Shown here piece after piece: positions 52,298-61,824 of a stretch of DNA of 64,000 nt. The notes beneath the pieces were generated by a model. That model searched no databases and was not told where the DNA came from. It saw nothing but the letters and a program-made list of their open reading frames with translations. Numbering within the stretch: position 1 is the first letter of the stretch; each line of letters begins with the position of its first letter. Source of the DNA: Thioclava pacifica DSM 10166. GTDB lineage: Bacteria; Pseudomonadota; Alphaproteobacteria; Rhodobacterales; Rhodobacteraceae. Position numbers and translations under genes: made by a program. The stretch covers positions 186,001 through 250,000 of the forward strand of contig NZ_AUND01000034.1 of assembly GCF_000714535.1 (NCBI RefSeq), given 5' to 3'.

Positions 52298-53846
52298 GCG
52301 CCGCGCGCTCGCGGCGAGCCTTGCCGGTCTCCTGATCCTCGCGACGGCCAGCGCGCCGCGCGCCGAGGTCTCTCAACCCATGTCCGCGATCGACTGGCTC
52401 TCGCATTCCGTGGCCAACGCGCCGCGCAGCGGCCAGATCCCCGATGAGACGATTACCGGCACGGGGGGGATCGAGGATATCGCGGTGCTCTCGCTCGATG
52501 CGCCTTCGGCCGATACGCTGGGGTTGTTGCCGGCCGAACGCACCGGGCTGCCGCGCACGCTCTGGGGCAAGACGCCCGAGCCCGAATTGGCACAGGCATT
52601 GCGAGCGATGCCGCTCGATCAGCTCCCCGCGCTGCAAAGCCTGACGATGACACTCCTCCTGGCCGAGCTGAACCCGCCCGAAATCGCCGAGCCGTCGCAG
52701 CGCAACCAGCTTTTTCTGGCGCGCGTGGACAGGCTTCTCGACATGGGTGCGCTCGATCAGGCCCATGCGCTACTCTCGCAGGCCGGGACGAACAATCCCG
52801 AGATCTTCCGGCGCAGTTTCGACGTGGCGCTGCTGCTGGGGCAGGAGCGCCGGGCCTGCAAGATCATCGAACGCAGCCCCTCGATTGCGCCCTCCTACGC
52901 AGCGCGGATCTTTTGTCTTGCACGCAACGGGCAATGGGATCTCGCCGAGCTGACGTTCGGCACCGGAAAGGTACTCGGGCAAATTCCGGCCTCTGAAGTG
53001 AGCCTCCTGGAGCAGTTTCTCGACCCGATGCTGGCCGAGAGCGCCGAAGAGATGACGCCGCCCGATCCCGTCACGCCGCTGAGCTACAAGATGATGGAAG
53101 CAATCGGCCAACCGCTGCCGACCTCGGTCTTGCCGCTGGCCTTCGCGCAGGCCGATCTCACCGAGAATAACGGCTGGAAATCGCAGCTTGAGGCGGCAGA
53201 GCGTTTGGCGCGCGCGGGCGTGCTCGATCCGAACCGCCTGCTGGGGCTCTACACGGAACGCAAGGCGGCCGCGTCGGGCGCACTCTGGGACCGGGTCTCG
53301 GCGGTTTCAGACCTCGACAAGGCGCTGGCCGCGGGCGATGCAAAAGCTGTCTCGCGCGCTCTGCCCCGCGCCTACACTGCAATGGCGGAGGAAGAGCTTG
53401 AACCGGTTCTCGCCGCGCTGTTTGGCGATCAGCTTTCGGGCATGGCACTGTCGGGCAAAGCCGCCCGATTGGCATTCGAATTGAGCCTGCTCACCCCCGC
53501 TTACGAGGAAAACGCCCGCACCGGCGCCGAGGCCGATCCGCGCGGCGATCTGCTTGCGGGACTGGCGCAGGGCGATACGTCGCAGGCGCGTGCCCGCAGC
53601 AGTCTGGGCCGCGCCCTCAAGGACGTGTTCGACACCCCGCCCACCGCCGCCGCAGACCGTTATGAGGGGCTTCTGCCCGACCAGCTCGGTCTTGCGATCA
53701 TCGAGGCGATCGGCGATGTCACCGAAGGCGCGAAGGGTGATTATCCGCGAGTGCAGGACGGGCTGCGTCTGCTCCGCTTCGTCGGTCTGGAATCGACGGC
53801 GCGACGCGCAGCGATCGAGCTGTTGGTGTTGGAGCGGCGCGGATGA
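52287..53846 (+). CDS. Exported protein of unknown function between aroK and xerD
   Basis: A 519-residue protein starting at GTG 52287. A signal peptide spans about residues 1-26 (RRALAASLAGLLILATASAPRA-EV). The rest is Ala/Leu-rich and helical, with a pattern of paired helices ('LDMGALDQAHALLSQAG', 'ARIFCLARNGQWDLAELTF', 'LARAGVLDPNRLLGLYTERKA') suggesting a TPR- or HEAT-like alpha-solenoid, which is inference. No enzyme motif is seen. It overlaps both the small membrane protein upstream and xerD downstream (ATGA at 53843), so it belongs to a three-gene unit. Confidence 0.65.
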   Translation: MGTERRALAASLAGLLILATASAPRAEVSQPMSAIDWLSHSVANAPRSGQIPDETITGTGGIEDIAVLSLDAPSADTLGLLPAERTGLPRTLWGKTPEPELAQALRAMPLDQLPALQSLTMTLLLAELNPPEIAEPSQRNQLFLARVDRLLDMGALDQAHALLSQAGTNNPEIFRRSFDVALLLGQERRACKIIERSPSIAPSYAARIFCLARNGQWDLAELTFGTGKVLGQIPASEVSLLEQFLDPMLAESAEEMTPPDPVTPLSYKMMEAIGQPLPTSVLPLAFAQADLTENNGWKSQLEAAERLARAGVLDPNRLLGLYTERKAAASGALWDRVSAVSDLDKALAAGDAKAVSRALPRAYTAMAEEELEPVLAALFGDQLSGMALSGKAARLAFELSLLTPAYEENARTGAEADPRGDLLAGLAQGDTSQARARSSLGRALKDVFDTPPTAAADRYEGLLPDQLGLAIIEAIGDVTEGAKGDYPRVQDGLRLLRFVGLESTARRAAIELLVLERRG

Positions 53847-54808
53847 GCGAGGCGCCATCCGACCCACGCTGGCTCCCCGCCTTTCTCGAGGCACAAGCCG
53901 CCGAGGCCGGGGCCGCACGCAATACCATTCTCGGATATGGGCGCGATCTCAATGACTTCGCAGGTTTTCTTCAGGAAAAAGGGTTGAGTTATGCGACCCT
54001 CACCCGCGAGGACATCGAGACTTACCTGATCCGATGCGAAGCGGATGGGCTCGCGAAATCGACCCGCGCGCGGCGCCTGAGCGCGATCCGCCAACTCTTC
54101 CGTTTCGCCTATGAAGAAGGCTGGCGTGCCGACAATCCTGCGATCCGCATCTCCGGCCCGGGGCGTGCGCAACGGCTGCCCAAGACACTTTCGCTCGAAG
54201 AGGTCGAGGCATTGCTGGAGGCCGCCCGCGATCAGGGCCGGTCGCAGAAAGACCAAATCCGAAACCGTTGCCTGATGGAACTGCTCTACGCGACAGGGAT
54301 GCGGGTGTCAGAGCTCGTCTCGCTGCCAGTTTCCGCCGCGCGGGGCGATCCGCGCATGCTCCTGGTGCGCGGCAAGGGCGACAAGGAGCGCATGGTCCCG
54401 CTCTCGCCGCCTGCGCGTGAGGCACTGACCGACTGGCTTCGCACGCGCGATGCGATTGAGGAAGAGGCGCGACTCCAGCATCGGGCCCCGCCCTCACGGT
54501 TTCTCTTCCCCTCGCCCGGCAAGGAGGGTCACCTGACCCGGCAGGCCTTTCATCGGCTGCTGAAGGATATCGCGGTGAATGCGGGGATCAGCCCGGCAAA
54601 GGTCACCCCCCACGTCCTGCGCCACGCCTTCGCAACGCATCTTCTGCAAGGCGGCGCCGATCTGCGTGCGATCCAGATGCTTCTGGGCCATGCCGATCTC
54701 TCGACCACCGAGATATACACCCATGTGCTTGATGAACGCCTCAAGGAATTGGTGCTTCAACACCACCCGCTTGCGAAAGGTCGCGGCAAACGTCATGGGG
54801 ACGCTTGA
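53843..54808 (+). CDS. xerD: Site-specific tyrosine recombinase XerD
   Basis: A 321-residue recombinase that resolves chromosome dimers at dif with XerC. The N-terminal SAM-like core-binding domain is about 8-95; the catalytic residues are Arg154 (TGMRVSEL), Lys178 (GKGDKER), His257 and Arg260 (HVLRHAF), His283 (GHADLSTTEIY) and nucleophile Tyr292. It is a housekeeping recombinase, not part of a mobile element: no att-like repeats or phage genes are near. Confidence 0.92.
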   Translation: MSEAPSDPRWLPAFLEAQAAEAGAARNTILGYGRDLNDFAGFLQEKGLSYATLTREDIETYLIRCEADGLAKSTRARRLSAIRQLFRFAYEEGWRADNPAIRISGPGRAQRLPKTLSLEEVEALLEAARDQGRSQKDQIRNRCLMELLYATGMRVSELVSLPVSAARGDPRMLLVRGKGDKERMVPLSPPAREALTDWLRTRDAIEEEARLQHRAPPSRFLFPSPGKEGHLTRQAFHRLLKDIAVNAGISPAKVTPHVLRHAFATHLLQGGADLRAIQMLLGHADLSTTEIYTHVLDERLKELVLQHHPLAKGRGKRHGDA

Positions 54809-54841
54809 ATGCGCCCCGGCGCGCCCCCATAACCTAAGCCC

Positions 54842-56152
54842 ATGGAAAACTCTCTCGATATTGCGTTCTGGATCACCGCCGGTGCGATCGTACTGCTTCT
54901 GGCGCTTTCGGCCTTTTTCTCGGGCTCTGAAACAGCACTGACGGCGGCGAGCCGCGCCAAACTGCGCGCGCAGGCCGACAAGGGCGAGACGGGCGCGAAG
55001 ACCGCTCTGGAGGTCACCGAGGATAGCGAGCGGCTGATCGGTGCGATCCTGCTGGGCAATAACGTGGTCAATATCCTCTCCGCCTCGCTGGCCACGGCGC
55101 TGCTGACCCGGATCTTCGGGCAATCGGGCGTGGCGCTGGCGACGCTGGTGATGACGCTGCTGGTGCTGATCTTCTCCGAAGTTCTGCCGAAGACCTATGC
55201 AATCACCCTGCCCGAGAAGGTCGCCGCCAAGGTCGCCGGTCCGATCCGCGTCGTGACATTCGTGCTCGCCCCGATCGTCGCGGTGGTACGGATGATCGTG
55301 CGCGGGATCCTTTACGCGTTCGGGATGCGCACCGACAAGAACACCCACATGTTTTCGATCCACGAGGAAATCGCGGGTGCGCTCGCACTGGGTCAGTCCG
55401 AGGGAACGGTCGACAAGGAAGACCGCGATCGCCTTTTGGGCGCTCTCGATCTGGGCAATCGCACGGTCGAGGAGATCATGCTGCATCGCTCGCAGATCGA
55501 GATGCTCGACATCGAACAGGATCCGGATTCGATCCTGACGGCAGTGCTCTCCTCGCCCCATACGCGCCTGCCGCTCTATCGCGGCGAGCGCGAGAACGTC
55601 GTCGGCGTGATCCACTCCAAGGACCTGCTGCGCGCGGTGGAAAAGGTCGTGCGCGGTGGCGACGGTACGCTCGAGAGCGTCTCCGACCTCGACATCACCA
55701 AGGTAATGATGAAGCCCTATTTCGTCCCGGAGACGACGCCGCTGGACGAGCAGATGCAGGAATTTCTCAAGCGCCGCACGCATTTCGCCCTTGTCGTGGA
55801 CGAATATGGCGATCTGCGCGGCTTGCTGACGCTCGAAGATATTCTCGAGGAAATCGTGGGCGAAATTACGGACGAGTTCGACCCCAAGGCCGAGCGCAGC
55901 CTCAAACCCACGGAAAGCGGTGATTACATCGTCGATGGTGCGATGACGATCCGCGACCTCAACCGGGAGACCGACTGGAGCCTGCCCGATGACGAGGCCA
56001 ACACGATCGCGGGTCTGGTGATTCACGAAGCTCAGACGATCCCGACCGAAGGCCAGGTCTTCTCCTTCCATGGCTTCCGTTTTGAGGTACTCACGCGCAA
56101 GGACAACCGCCTTACCCGGATCAAGATCCGCCCGCTGATCCCCGACGCCTGA
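54842..56152 (+). CDS. CNNM/CBS-domain HlyC/CorC-family transporter
   Basis: A 436-residue membrane protein. An N-terminal CNNM (DUF21) domain with 'AFFSGSETALTAASRAKLRAQ' (about 25-45) and 'IGAILLGNNVVNILSASLAT', then a CBS pair (about 205-330; 'TRLPLYRGERENVVGVIHSKDLL', 'FALVVDEYGDLRGLLTLEDILEEIVGEI'), then a CorC/HlyC C-terminal domain. Members are implicated in magnesium/cobalt efflux or resistance. The gene is single, following xerD by 33 bases. Confidence 0.88.
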   Translation: MENSLDIAFWITAGAIVLLLALSAFFSGSETALTAASRAKLRAQADKGETGAKTALEVTEDSERLIGAILLGNNVVNILSASLATALLTRIFGQSGVALATLVMTLLVLIFSEVLPKTYAITLPEKVAAKVAGPIRVVTFVLAPIVAVVRMIVRGILYAFGMRTDKNTHMFSIHEEIAGALALGQSEGTVDKEDRDRLLGALDLGNRTVEEIMLHRSQIEMLDIEQDPDSILTAVLSSPHTRLPLYRGERENVVGVIHSKDLLRAVEKVVRGGDGTLESVSDLDITKVMMKPYFVPETTPLDEQMQEFLKRRTHFALVVDEYGDLRGLLTLEDILEEIVGEITDEFDPKAERSLKPTESGDYIVDGAMTIRDLNRETDWSLPDDEANTIAGLVIHEAQTIPTEGQVFSFHGFRFEVLTRKDNRLTRIKIRPLIPDA

Positions 56153-56292
56153 GTAAGGCTCTGGCGTCGCAGCCGCCCCGGAGGGGCGAATTGCCAATTC
56201 AAAGGGCGCTGGCAAAGGAATTCCGCGTCGAGGCGGGCGGCTGATATGCTGCCCTCTTGCCAAGAAGGCGCGCCGGCCCTAATGGCAAAGCC

Positions 56293-57858
56293 ATGACACA
56301 GCACCAGCGCCTCCTCATCATCGACTTCGGCTCTCAGGTCACGCAGCTGATCGCGCGTCGCCTTCGCGAGCTCAATGTCTATTGCGAAATCCATCCCTAT
56401 CAGAACGTGACGGATGCCTTCCTTAAGGAGTTCGCCCCCAAGGCGATCATCTTCTCGGGCGGCCCCGACAGCGTCACCCGCGAGGGATCGCCGCGCCCGC
56501 CGGCCAGCGCCTACAGCCTTGGCGTGCCGATCCTCGGGATCTGCTATGGCCAGCAGGTGATGATGCAGGATCTGGGCGGTCTGGTGGAAGCCGGTCAGAG
56601 CCACACCGCCGAGTTCGGCCGCGCCTATGTGACGCCGACCGAGACGCGCATCGACCTTCTGAACGGCTGGTTCATGGATGGCACGGGCCGCGAGCAGGTG
56701 TGGATGAGCCATGGCGATCATGTCTCCAGGCTCGCGCCGGGCTTCGAGGTCTTCGGAACCTCGCCGGGCGCGCCCTATGCGATCACCGCCGATCTGAGCC
56801 GCAATTTCTACGCCGTGCAGTTCCACCCGGAAGTGCATCACACGCCCAATGGCAAGACGCTTTACGAGAACTTCGTGCAGATGGCCGGGTTCACCGGCGA
56901 CTGGACGATGGCGGGCTACCGCGACGAGGCGATCCGCCAGATCCGCGAACAGGTGGGCAATTCCCACGTCATTTGCGGGCTGTCGGGCGGCGTCGACAGC
57001 TCGGTCACCGCGATCCTGCTCCATGAGGCGATCGGCGACCAGCTGACCTGCGTTTTCGTCGATCACGGTCTTCTGCGGATGAACGAGGCCGAGGAAGTGG
57101 TCACGATGTTCCGCGACCATTACAACATCAAGCTGATCCATGCCGATGAGAGCGAACTGTTCCTCGGCGAGCTGGAAGGCGTCACCGACCCCGAAGTGAA
57201 GCGCAAGACGATCGGTCGGCTCTTCATCGACGTGTTCCAGAAATACGCCAACCAGATCGAGGATGCGGAATTCCTCGCGCAAGGGACGCTCTACCCCGAT
57301 GTGATTGAATCGGTGAGCTTCTCTGGCGGCCCCTCGGTCACGATCAAGTCGCACCACAATGTGGGCGGGTTGCCTGAGAAGATGGGCCTGAAACTGGTCG
57401 AGCCGTTGCGCGAGCTGTTCAAGGACGAAGTGCGCGCACTGGGCCACGAGCTTGGCCTGCCCGCCTCCTTCATCGGCCGCCACCCCTTCCCCGGCCCCGG
57501 CCTCGCGATCCGTTGCCCCGGCGAGATCACCCGCGAAAAGCTGGAGATCCTGCGCAAGGCGGATGCGGTCTATATCGACCAGATCCGCAAGCACGGGCTC
57601 TATGACGAGATCTGGCAGGCTTTCGTTGCGATCCTGCCGGTGCGCACCGTGGGCGTGATGGGCGACGGGCGCACCTATGACTATGCCTGTGCGCTGCGCG
57701 CGGTGACCTCCGTCGATGGGATGACCGCCGATTACTACCCGTTCACCCATGAGTTCCTGGGCGAGACCGCGACGCGGATCATCAACGAGGTGAAGGGGAT
57801 CAACCGGGTCACCTACGACATCACCTCGAAGCCGCCCGGCACGATCGAGTGGGAATGA
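56293..57858 (+). CDS. guaA: GMP synthase (glutamine-hydrolysing)
   Basis: A 521-residue bifunctional enzyme of purine synthesis. Class I glutaminase part 1-200 with nucleophile Cys84 (LGICYGQQ) and His/Glu in '[10 protein letters not shown]'; ATP-pyrophosphatase part with PP-loop 'LSGGVDSSV' near 232-240; dimerisation domain ending 'KPPGTIEWE', the invariant GuaA C-terminus. The start at ATG 56293 has a weak ribosome-binding site. A structured repeat copy starts eight bases after the stop. I find no purine riboswitch upstream. Confidence 0.97.
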   Translation: MTQHQRLLIIDFGSQVTQLIARRLRELNVYCEIHPYQNVTDAFLKEFAPKAIIFSGGPDSVTREGSPRPPASAYSLGVPILGICYGQQVMMQDLGGLVEAGQSHTAEFGRAYVTPTETRIDLLNGWFMDGTGREQVWMSHGDHVSRLAPGFEVFGTSPGAPYAITADLSRNFYAVQFHPEVHHTPNGKTLYENFVQMAGFTGDWTMAGYRDEAIRQIREQVGNSHVICGLSGGVDSSVTAILLHEAIGDQLTCVFVDHGLLRMNEAEEVVTMFRDHYNIKLIHADESELFLGELEGVTDPEVKRKTIGRLFIDVFQKYANQIEDAEFLAQGTLYPDVIESVSFSGGPSVTIKSHHNVGGLPEKMGLKLVEPLRELFKDEVRALGHELGLPASFIGRHPFPGPGLAIRCPGEITREKLEILRKADAVYIDQIRKHGLYDEIWQAFVAILPVRTVGVMGDGRTYDYACALRAVTSVDGMTADYYPFTHEFLGETATRIINEVKGINRVTYDITSKPPGTIEWE

Positions 57859-57865
57859 CATCGGG

Positions 57866-57932
57866 AGGGGGCGCTGCCCCCTCTTTTCCTTTCAGGAAGA
57901 CTCTCCCCAAGACTATTTCGAACAGTTGAAGG
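57866..57932 (+). repeat. Structured intergenic repeat, copy R6 (diverged variant)
   Basis: GGGGGC-GCT-GCCCCC hairpin (57867-57881), a TTCCT-TTC-AGGAA hairpin (57886-57898), then CTCCCCAAGACTATTTCG and ACAGTTGAAGG. It follows guaA in the sense direction; the tail matches copy R1. Confidence 0.7.
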
Positions 57933-58092
57933 CAGATACGCGCAGGGCCCATCCCGGCGCCGCCTCCATCCTTTCAACTGCATGAAACCGTGGGCGTCTC
58001 TGAGACCCCGGCTCGACCATTATTTGTCGCGCCGCGGCGACGGGCGAAGAGCCCCCCTTGCCCCGCCTCACAAACCGCGCCACAGAGGGATC

Positions 58093-58995
58093 ATGACAGA
58101 AACCCGTCCTGACATTCTCTGCATCGGCTCGGTCCTTTGGGATATCATCGGGCGCGCCAGCCTGCACATGCGCGCGGGCGCCGATGTGCCGGGCCGGATC
58201 GAGCGTTTGCCGGGTGGCGTTGCGATGAATATCGCGATGACTTTGCGCCGCTTTGGTCTCAAGCCCGCGGTGCTGACCGCCCTAGGGCGAGACAGTCAGG
58301 GCGAAGATCTGATCCGGGCTGCGGAAGTGCTCGGGATCGATTGCCGCTATCTCTATCGCTCGGACGATCTGCCAACGGACCGTTACATGGCGATCGAGGG
58401 CGCGAACGGGCTGATCGCGGCGATCGCGGATGCACATTCTCTGGAAGCGGCGGGCGACAAGATCCTGGCGCCGCTGTCCGACGGGCGGCTTGGGACCGAG
58501 GACGCCCCCTGGGATGGGCCCGTGGCGCTCGACGGCAACCTGACCGAGGCGCTGCTGAGCCAGATCGCAAGCTCGCCGCTTTTCGCCAAATCCGATCTGC
58601 GCGTGGCGCCCGCCAGCCCCGGCAAGGCCGAGCGCCTGATGCCGCTGCTCGCGCACCCGTCCGCCACGCTCTATGTCAATCTCGAAGAGGCGGGCATCCT
58701 GTGCCAGCGCAGCTTCGAGAGCGCCGAGACGGCCGCCGAAACCCTGCTCGCGCGCGGCGCGCATCGGGTGCTCGTCACCGATGGCGGCAAGGCGGCTGCC
58801 GATGGATGCGCGACGGCAGGCGGCGTGATTTCGGCCGCCCCGCCCCCCGTTCTCGTGACCCGCGTCACCGGCGCGGGCGATACTTTCATGGCCGCGCATC
58901 TCGTGGCCGAGCGCCAGGGCGGAACCCGGGCGGAGGCGCTCGACCGCGCACTGCTCGCCGCCGCCCGCTATGTTTCCGGAGAGCTTGCGACATGA
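58093..58995 (+). CDS. psuK: PfkB-family kinase, probable pseudouridine kinase
   Basis: A 300-residue ribokinase-fold enzyme. 'CIGSVLWDIIGR' opens the fold, the anion-hole/catalytic motif GAGDTF is at 260-265 (Asp263), and 'LPGGVAMNIAMTLRRFG' is the N-terminal PfkB signature. Coupling to psuG (ATGA at 58992) identifies it as the pseudouridine kinase that makes pseudouridine 5'-phosphate. The start at 58093 has AGAGGGA upstream. The assignment rests on context plus family. Confidence 0.88.
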   Translation: MTETRPDILCIGSVLWDIIGRASLHMRAGADVPGRIERLPGGVAMNIAMTLRRFGLKPAVLTALGRDSQGEDLIRAAEVLGIDCRYLYRSDDLPTDRYMAIEGANGLIAAIADAHSLEAAGDKILAPLSDGRLGTEDAPWDGPVALDGNLTEALLSQIASSPLFAKSDLRVAPASPGKAERLMPLLAHPSATLYVNLEEAGILCQRSFESAETAAETLLARGAHRVLVTDGGKAAADGCATAGGVISAAPPPVLVTRVTGAGDTFMAAHLVAERQGGTRAEALDRALLAAARYVSGELAT

Positions 58996-59915
58996 CGACC
59001 GCCCCCCTCACCTATTCCGCCGAGGTCGCCGAGGCGAAAGCCGCTGGCCGCCCGATCGTCGCGCTGGAATCGACGATCATCACTCATGGGATGCCTTATC
59101 CGCAGAATCTCGAAACCGCACAGCGCGTCGAGGCGGAAGTCCGCAAATCCGGCGCGGTTCCTGCAACCATCGCGGTGATGGGCGGGCTCATCCATATTGG
59201 CCTCGAACAGGACGCGCTCGAGCGGCTCGCACGTACAAATGATGCAATGAAGGTCAGCCGCGCCGATCTGGCGGTGTGCCTTGCCAAGGGTGCGAGCGGG
59301 GCGACCACCGTGGCCGCGACGATGATCTGCGCGCATCTGGCCGGGATCGACGTGTTTGCGACCGGCGGGATCGGCGGCGTTCATCGCGGGGCCGAGGAAA
59401 GCTTCGACATCTCCGCCGATCTGCTGGAACTGGCGCAGACCCCGGTGAGCGTGGTGGCAGCGGGCGCCAAAGCCATTCTCGACCTTCCGAAAACGCTGGA
59501 AGTTCTGGAAACGCATGGCGTGCCGGTGATTGCCTTCGGTCAGGATGACTTTCCCGCTTTCTGGTCGCGCAGCTCGGGCCTGCCCGCACCGCTGCGGGCC
59601 GATACGGCGGGTGAAATCGCACAGGCGCAGCTGGCCCGCGCCAGCCTTGGCCTGCCCGGCGGGCAATTGATCGCGAACCCGATCCCCGACGAGGCCGAGA
59701 TCGCCCGAGACGAGATCGTGCCGGTGATCGAAGCCGCTCTGGCCGAGGCCGAGGCGCAAGGCATCGCCGCGAAGGCGGTCACGCCTTTCCTGCTGTCGCG
59801 CATCTTCGAGCTGACCGAAGGCCGCTCGCTCGAGGCCAATATCGCCCTCGTTCTGAACAACGCTCGCCTGGCTGCTGCAATCGCGGGCGAAATCACAGCG
59901 GCGCGCCGCGGCTGA
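58992..59915 (+). CDS. psuG: Pseudouridine-5'-phosphate glycosidase
   Basis: A 307-residue enzyme that splits pseudouridine 5'-phosphate to uracil and ribose 5-phosphate, unusual because it breaks a C-C glycosidic bond. Family motifs: 'VALESTIITHGMPYPQN' (about 23-39), 'KGASGATTVAATM' with the catalytic lysine region, 'ATGGIGGVHRGAEESFDISADL', and 'IAFGQDDFPAFWSR'. With psuK it forms a compact salvage operon for modified RNA nucleosides. No dedicated transporter or regulator is adjacent. Confidence 0.95.
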   Translation: MTTAPLTYSAEVAEAKAAGRPIVALESTIITHGMPYPQNLETAQRVEAEVRKSGAVPATIAVMGGLIHIGLEQDALERLARTNDAMKVSRADLAVCLAKGASGATTVAATMICAHLAGIDVFATGGIGGVHRGAEESFDISADLLELAQTPVSVVAAGAKAILDLPKTLEVLETHGVPVIAFGQDDFPAFWSRSSGLPAPLRADTAGEIAQAQLARASLGLPGGQLIANPIPDEAEIARDEIVPVIEAALAEAEAQGIAAKAVTPFLLSRIFELTEGRSLEANIALVLNNARLAAAIAGEITAARRG

Positions 59916-60000
59916 CACCTTTGCCATTGCTGAAAGCGCGGGCGGTGCCTAGATAGCAGGCAGATCCCGCGCCAGATGCGCCCGTGCCCGCGAGAGGCCC

Positions 60001-60711
60001 ATGACCAAACCCGAAGATCAGTTGCCGCGCCGCCGTTCGCGCTTTGCCGCCCTGCGCGCCTCGTTTTTCACCGGGCTGATAGTGGTCGCGCCGATCGGCC
60101 TGACGATCTGGCTGATGTGGACGATGGCGGGCTGGGTCGATGGCTGGGTGCTGCCGCTCGTGCCGCCAGAACTGCGCCCCGAACGCTATATCGGCGTAAA
60201 TGTGCGCGGCATCGGCGTGATCATCTTCCTGATCTTCACCGTCGTCGTGGGCTGGCTCGCCAAGGGCTTTTTCGGGCGCACGATGATCCGTTTCGGCGAG
60301 AGCATCGTCGACCGGCTGCCTCTGGTGCGCACGGTCTATAGCGGGCTCAAGCAGATCGCTGAGACGGTGCTGAGCCAGTCGGAGGCCAAGTTCGACCGCG
60401 CCTGCATGATCGACTATCCGCGCGAGGGTCTGAAGGCGATCGCCTTCGTCTCCTCCACCGCGAAAGGCGAGATCGCGGCGAAGGCCGACGATGACGATCC
60501 GCTGATCTCTGTCTTCTTGCCGACCACGCCGAACCCGACCTCGGGGTTCCTGCTGTTCGTACCGCAATCGCAGGTCACCTATCTCGACATGTCGGTCGAG
60601 GATGCAGCGAAGCTGATCATCTCGGCCGGCCTCGTCTATCCGCAGCCCAAAGAGGCGAAGGGCAAGGACGGGCGCAAAATCAAGGCGAAGATTCAGTCGA
60701 ACAAGGAGTGA
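60001..60711 (+). CDS. DUF502 family membrane protein
   Basis: A 236-residue protein with two N-terminal helices (about 20-42 and 72-92), 'FFTGLIVVAPIGLTIWLMW' and 'GIGVIIFLIFTVVVGWLAKGFFGR', then 'ESIVDRLPLVRTVYSGLKQIAETV' and a soluble beta-rich part, all typical of DUF502. The family function is unknown. The C-terminus is lysine-rich. Its last 19 bases overlap the 3' end of the convergent patatin gene. Confidence 0.85.
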   Translation: MTKPEDQLPRRRSRFAALRASFFTGLIVVAPIGLTIWLMWTMAGWVDGWVLPLVPPELRPERYIGVNVRGIGVIIFLIFTVVVGWLAKGFFGRTMIRFGESIVDRLPLVRTVYSGLKQIAETVLSQSEAKFDRACMIDYPREGLKAIAFVSSTAKGEIAAKADDDDPLISVFLPTTPNPTSGFLLFVPQSQVTYLDMSVEDAAKLIISAGLVYPQPKEAKGKDGRKIKAKIQSNKE

Positions 60712-61730
60712 AGATCGGTCGAGGCCTCGCTACCGATCTTGTCGGCATGGGCCTCGAGCCAGCGATCGGCCGCCGCCCTCCCGGCATCCTTGAGCTTTTG
60801 CAGCATTCCCCATTCGGGCATGATCTTCGACTTCGTGCTGAGCTGGGTCATGATGTCATCATCCGCGATCACGTGGATCAACACATCCTTCATCGCGCCT
60901 TCGGGGAAACGCCCTTCGGCGATCAGCCGGCGCACGAAATTGATCGCGCGCAGCTCTCGCAGGAGCGAGGAATTAAAGCTGATCTCGTTGATCCGCTCGT
61001 CGATCTGAGCCGGCGTCTTCGGGATTTCATCCCGCAGCAGAGGGTTGATCGAGACGATCACCACATCGCGCGGATATTGCGGCTCGAAGAGCGGGAAAAG
61101 CGGCGGGTTGCCGGTAAACCCGCCATCCCAATAGGCTTCGGTCCGGCCCGTCTTCGGGTCGTCGATTTCGACCGCGCGAAAGATCTCGGGCAGGCAGGCC
61201 GAGGCGAGGATCGCATCGGCGGTGATCTCTTCATGGGCGAAGACGCGGATCTTGCCGGTACGCACATTGGTGGCCGAAACGAACAGCTCCGGGCCTTCCG
61301 CACCGCAGACATCCTCGTAGCGGAATTTCTCGACCACCGAGGCCAGCGGGTTGACGTAGAACGGGCCTGAATCATAGGGCGAGAAGACGCGCGAGATGCC
61401 GTCGACGAAGGCGGCCGGGGTGAAGGCGTCGAACCAGCGCGTGAGCGCCTCTACGCCGGGAAGTTCCGAGGGAAGGATGCGGTTGAGACGGAGATCAACG
61501 CTTTCGGAAACCTGGCCCCAGAGTCGGTCAAGCTCGGCACGTGCTCCATCACGACCGCCACGCGCATAGCCCGCCTTAAACGCCGCACCGTTCAGCGCCC
61601 CCGCCGATGTCCCCGATATTGCGGCGTAATCAAGCCAATCCTCGTCGAGAAAACGATCGAGAACGCCCCAGGTGAAGGCACCATGTGCGCCGCCGCCCTG
61701 AAGGGCGAGGTTGATGGTCTTGCGTTTCAT
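60693..61730 (-). CDS. Patatin-like phospholipase
   Basis: A 345-residue serine acyl hydrolase. The oxyanion loop is GGGAHG (12-17), the nucleophile is Ser42 in GTSAG (40-44), and the catalytic Asp is Asp202 in 'YWDGGFTGNPP'. No signal peptide or membrane helix is seen, so it acts in the cytoplasm or on the inner face of the membrane. Bacterial patatins hydrolyse phospholipids or PHB-associated lipids; the role here is unknown. Confidence 0.88.
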   Translation of the reverse strand: MKRKTINLALQGGGAHGAFTWGVLDRFLDEDWLDYAAISGTSAGALNGAAFKAGYARGGRDGARAELDRLWGQVSESVDLRLNRILPSELPGVEALTRWFDAFTPAAFVDGISRVFSPYDSGPFYVNPLASVVEKFRYEDVCGAEGPELFVSATNVRTGKIRVFAHEEITADAILASACLPEIFRAVEIDDPKTGRTEAYWDGGFTGNPPLFPLFEPQYPRDVVIVSINPLLRDEIPKTPAQIDERINEISFNSSLLRELRAINFVRRLIAEGRFPEGAMKDVLIHVIADDDIMTQLSTKSKIMPEWGMLQKLKDAGRAAADRWLEAHADKIGSEASTDLHSLFD

Positions 61731-61824
61731 CTCTTACCTTCTTCGTCGGTCCTACCGTGAAGAAGTTATGCTGCATCGCAGCAATGGCAAGCGCACAGAG
61801 CGTCTCAAAACCGTGCGCGCCGCG

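Noticed and set aside
53843-54808. Integrase of a mobile element or genomic island
   Set aside because: The protein fits housekeeping XerD in length and motifs; there are no att repeats, tRNA junction, phage or transfer genes near.
56153-56292. Purine riboswitch before guaA
   Set aside because: The gap has only a short CCCC-GGA-GGGG hairpin; the conserved purine aptamer core and three-way junction are not seen.
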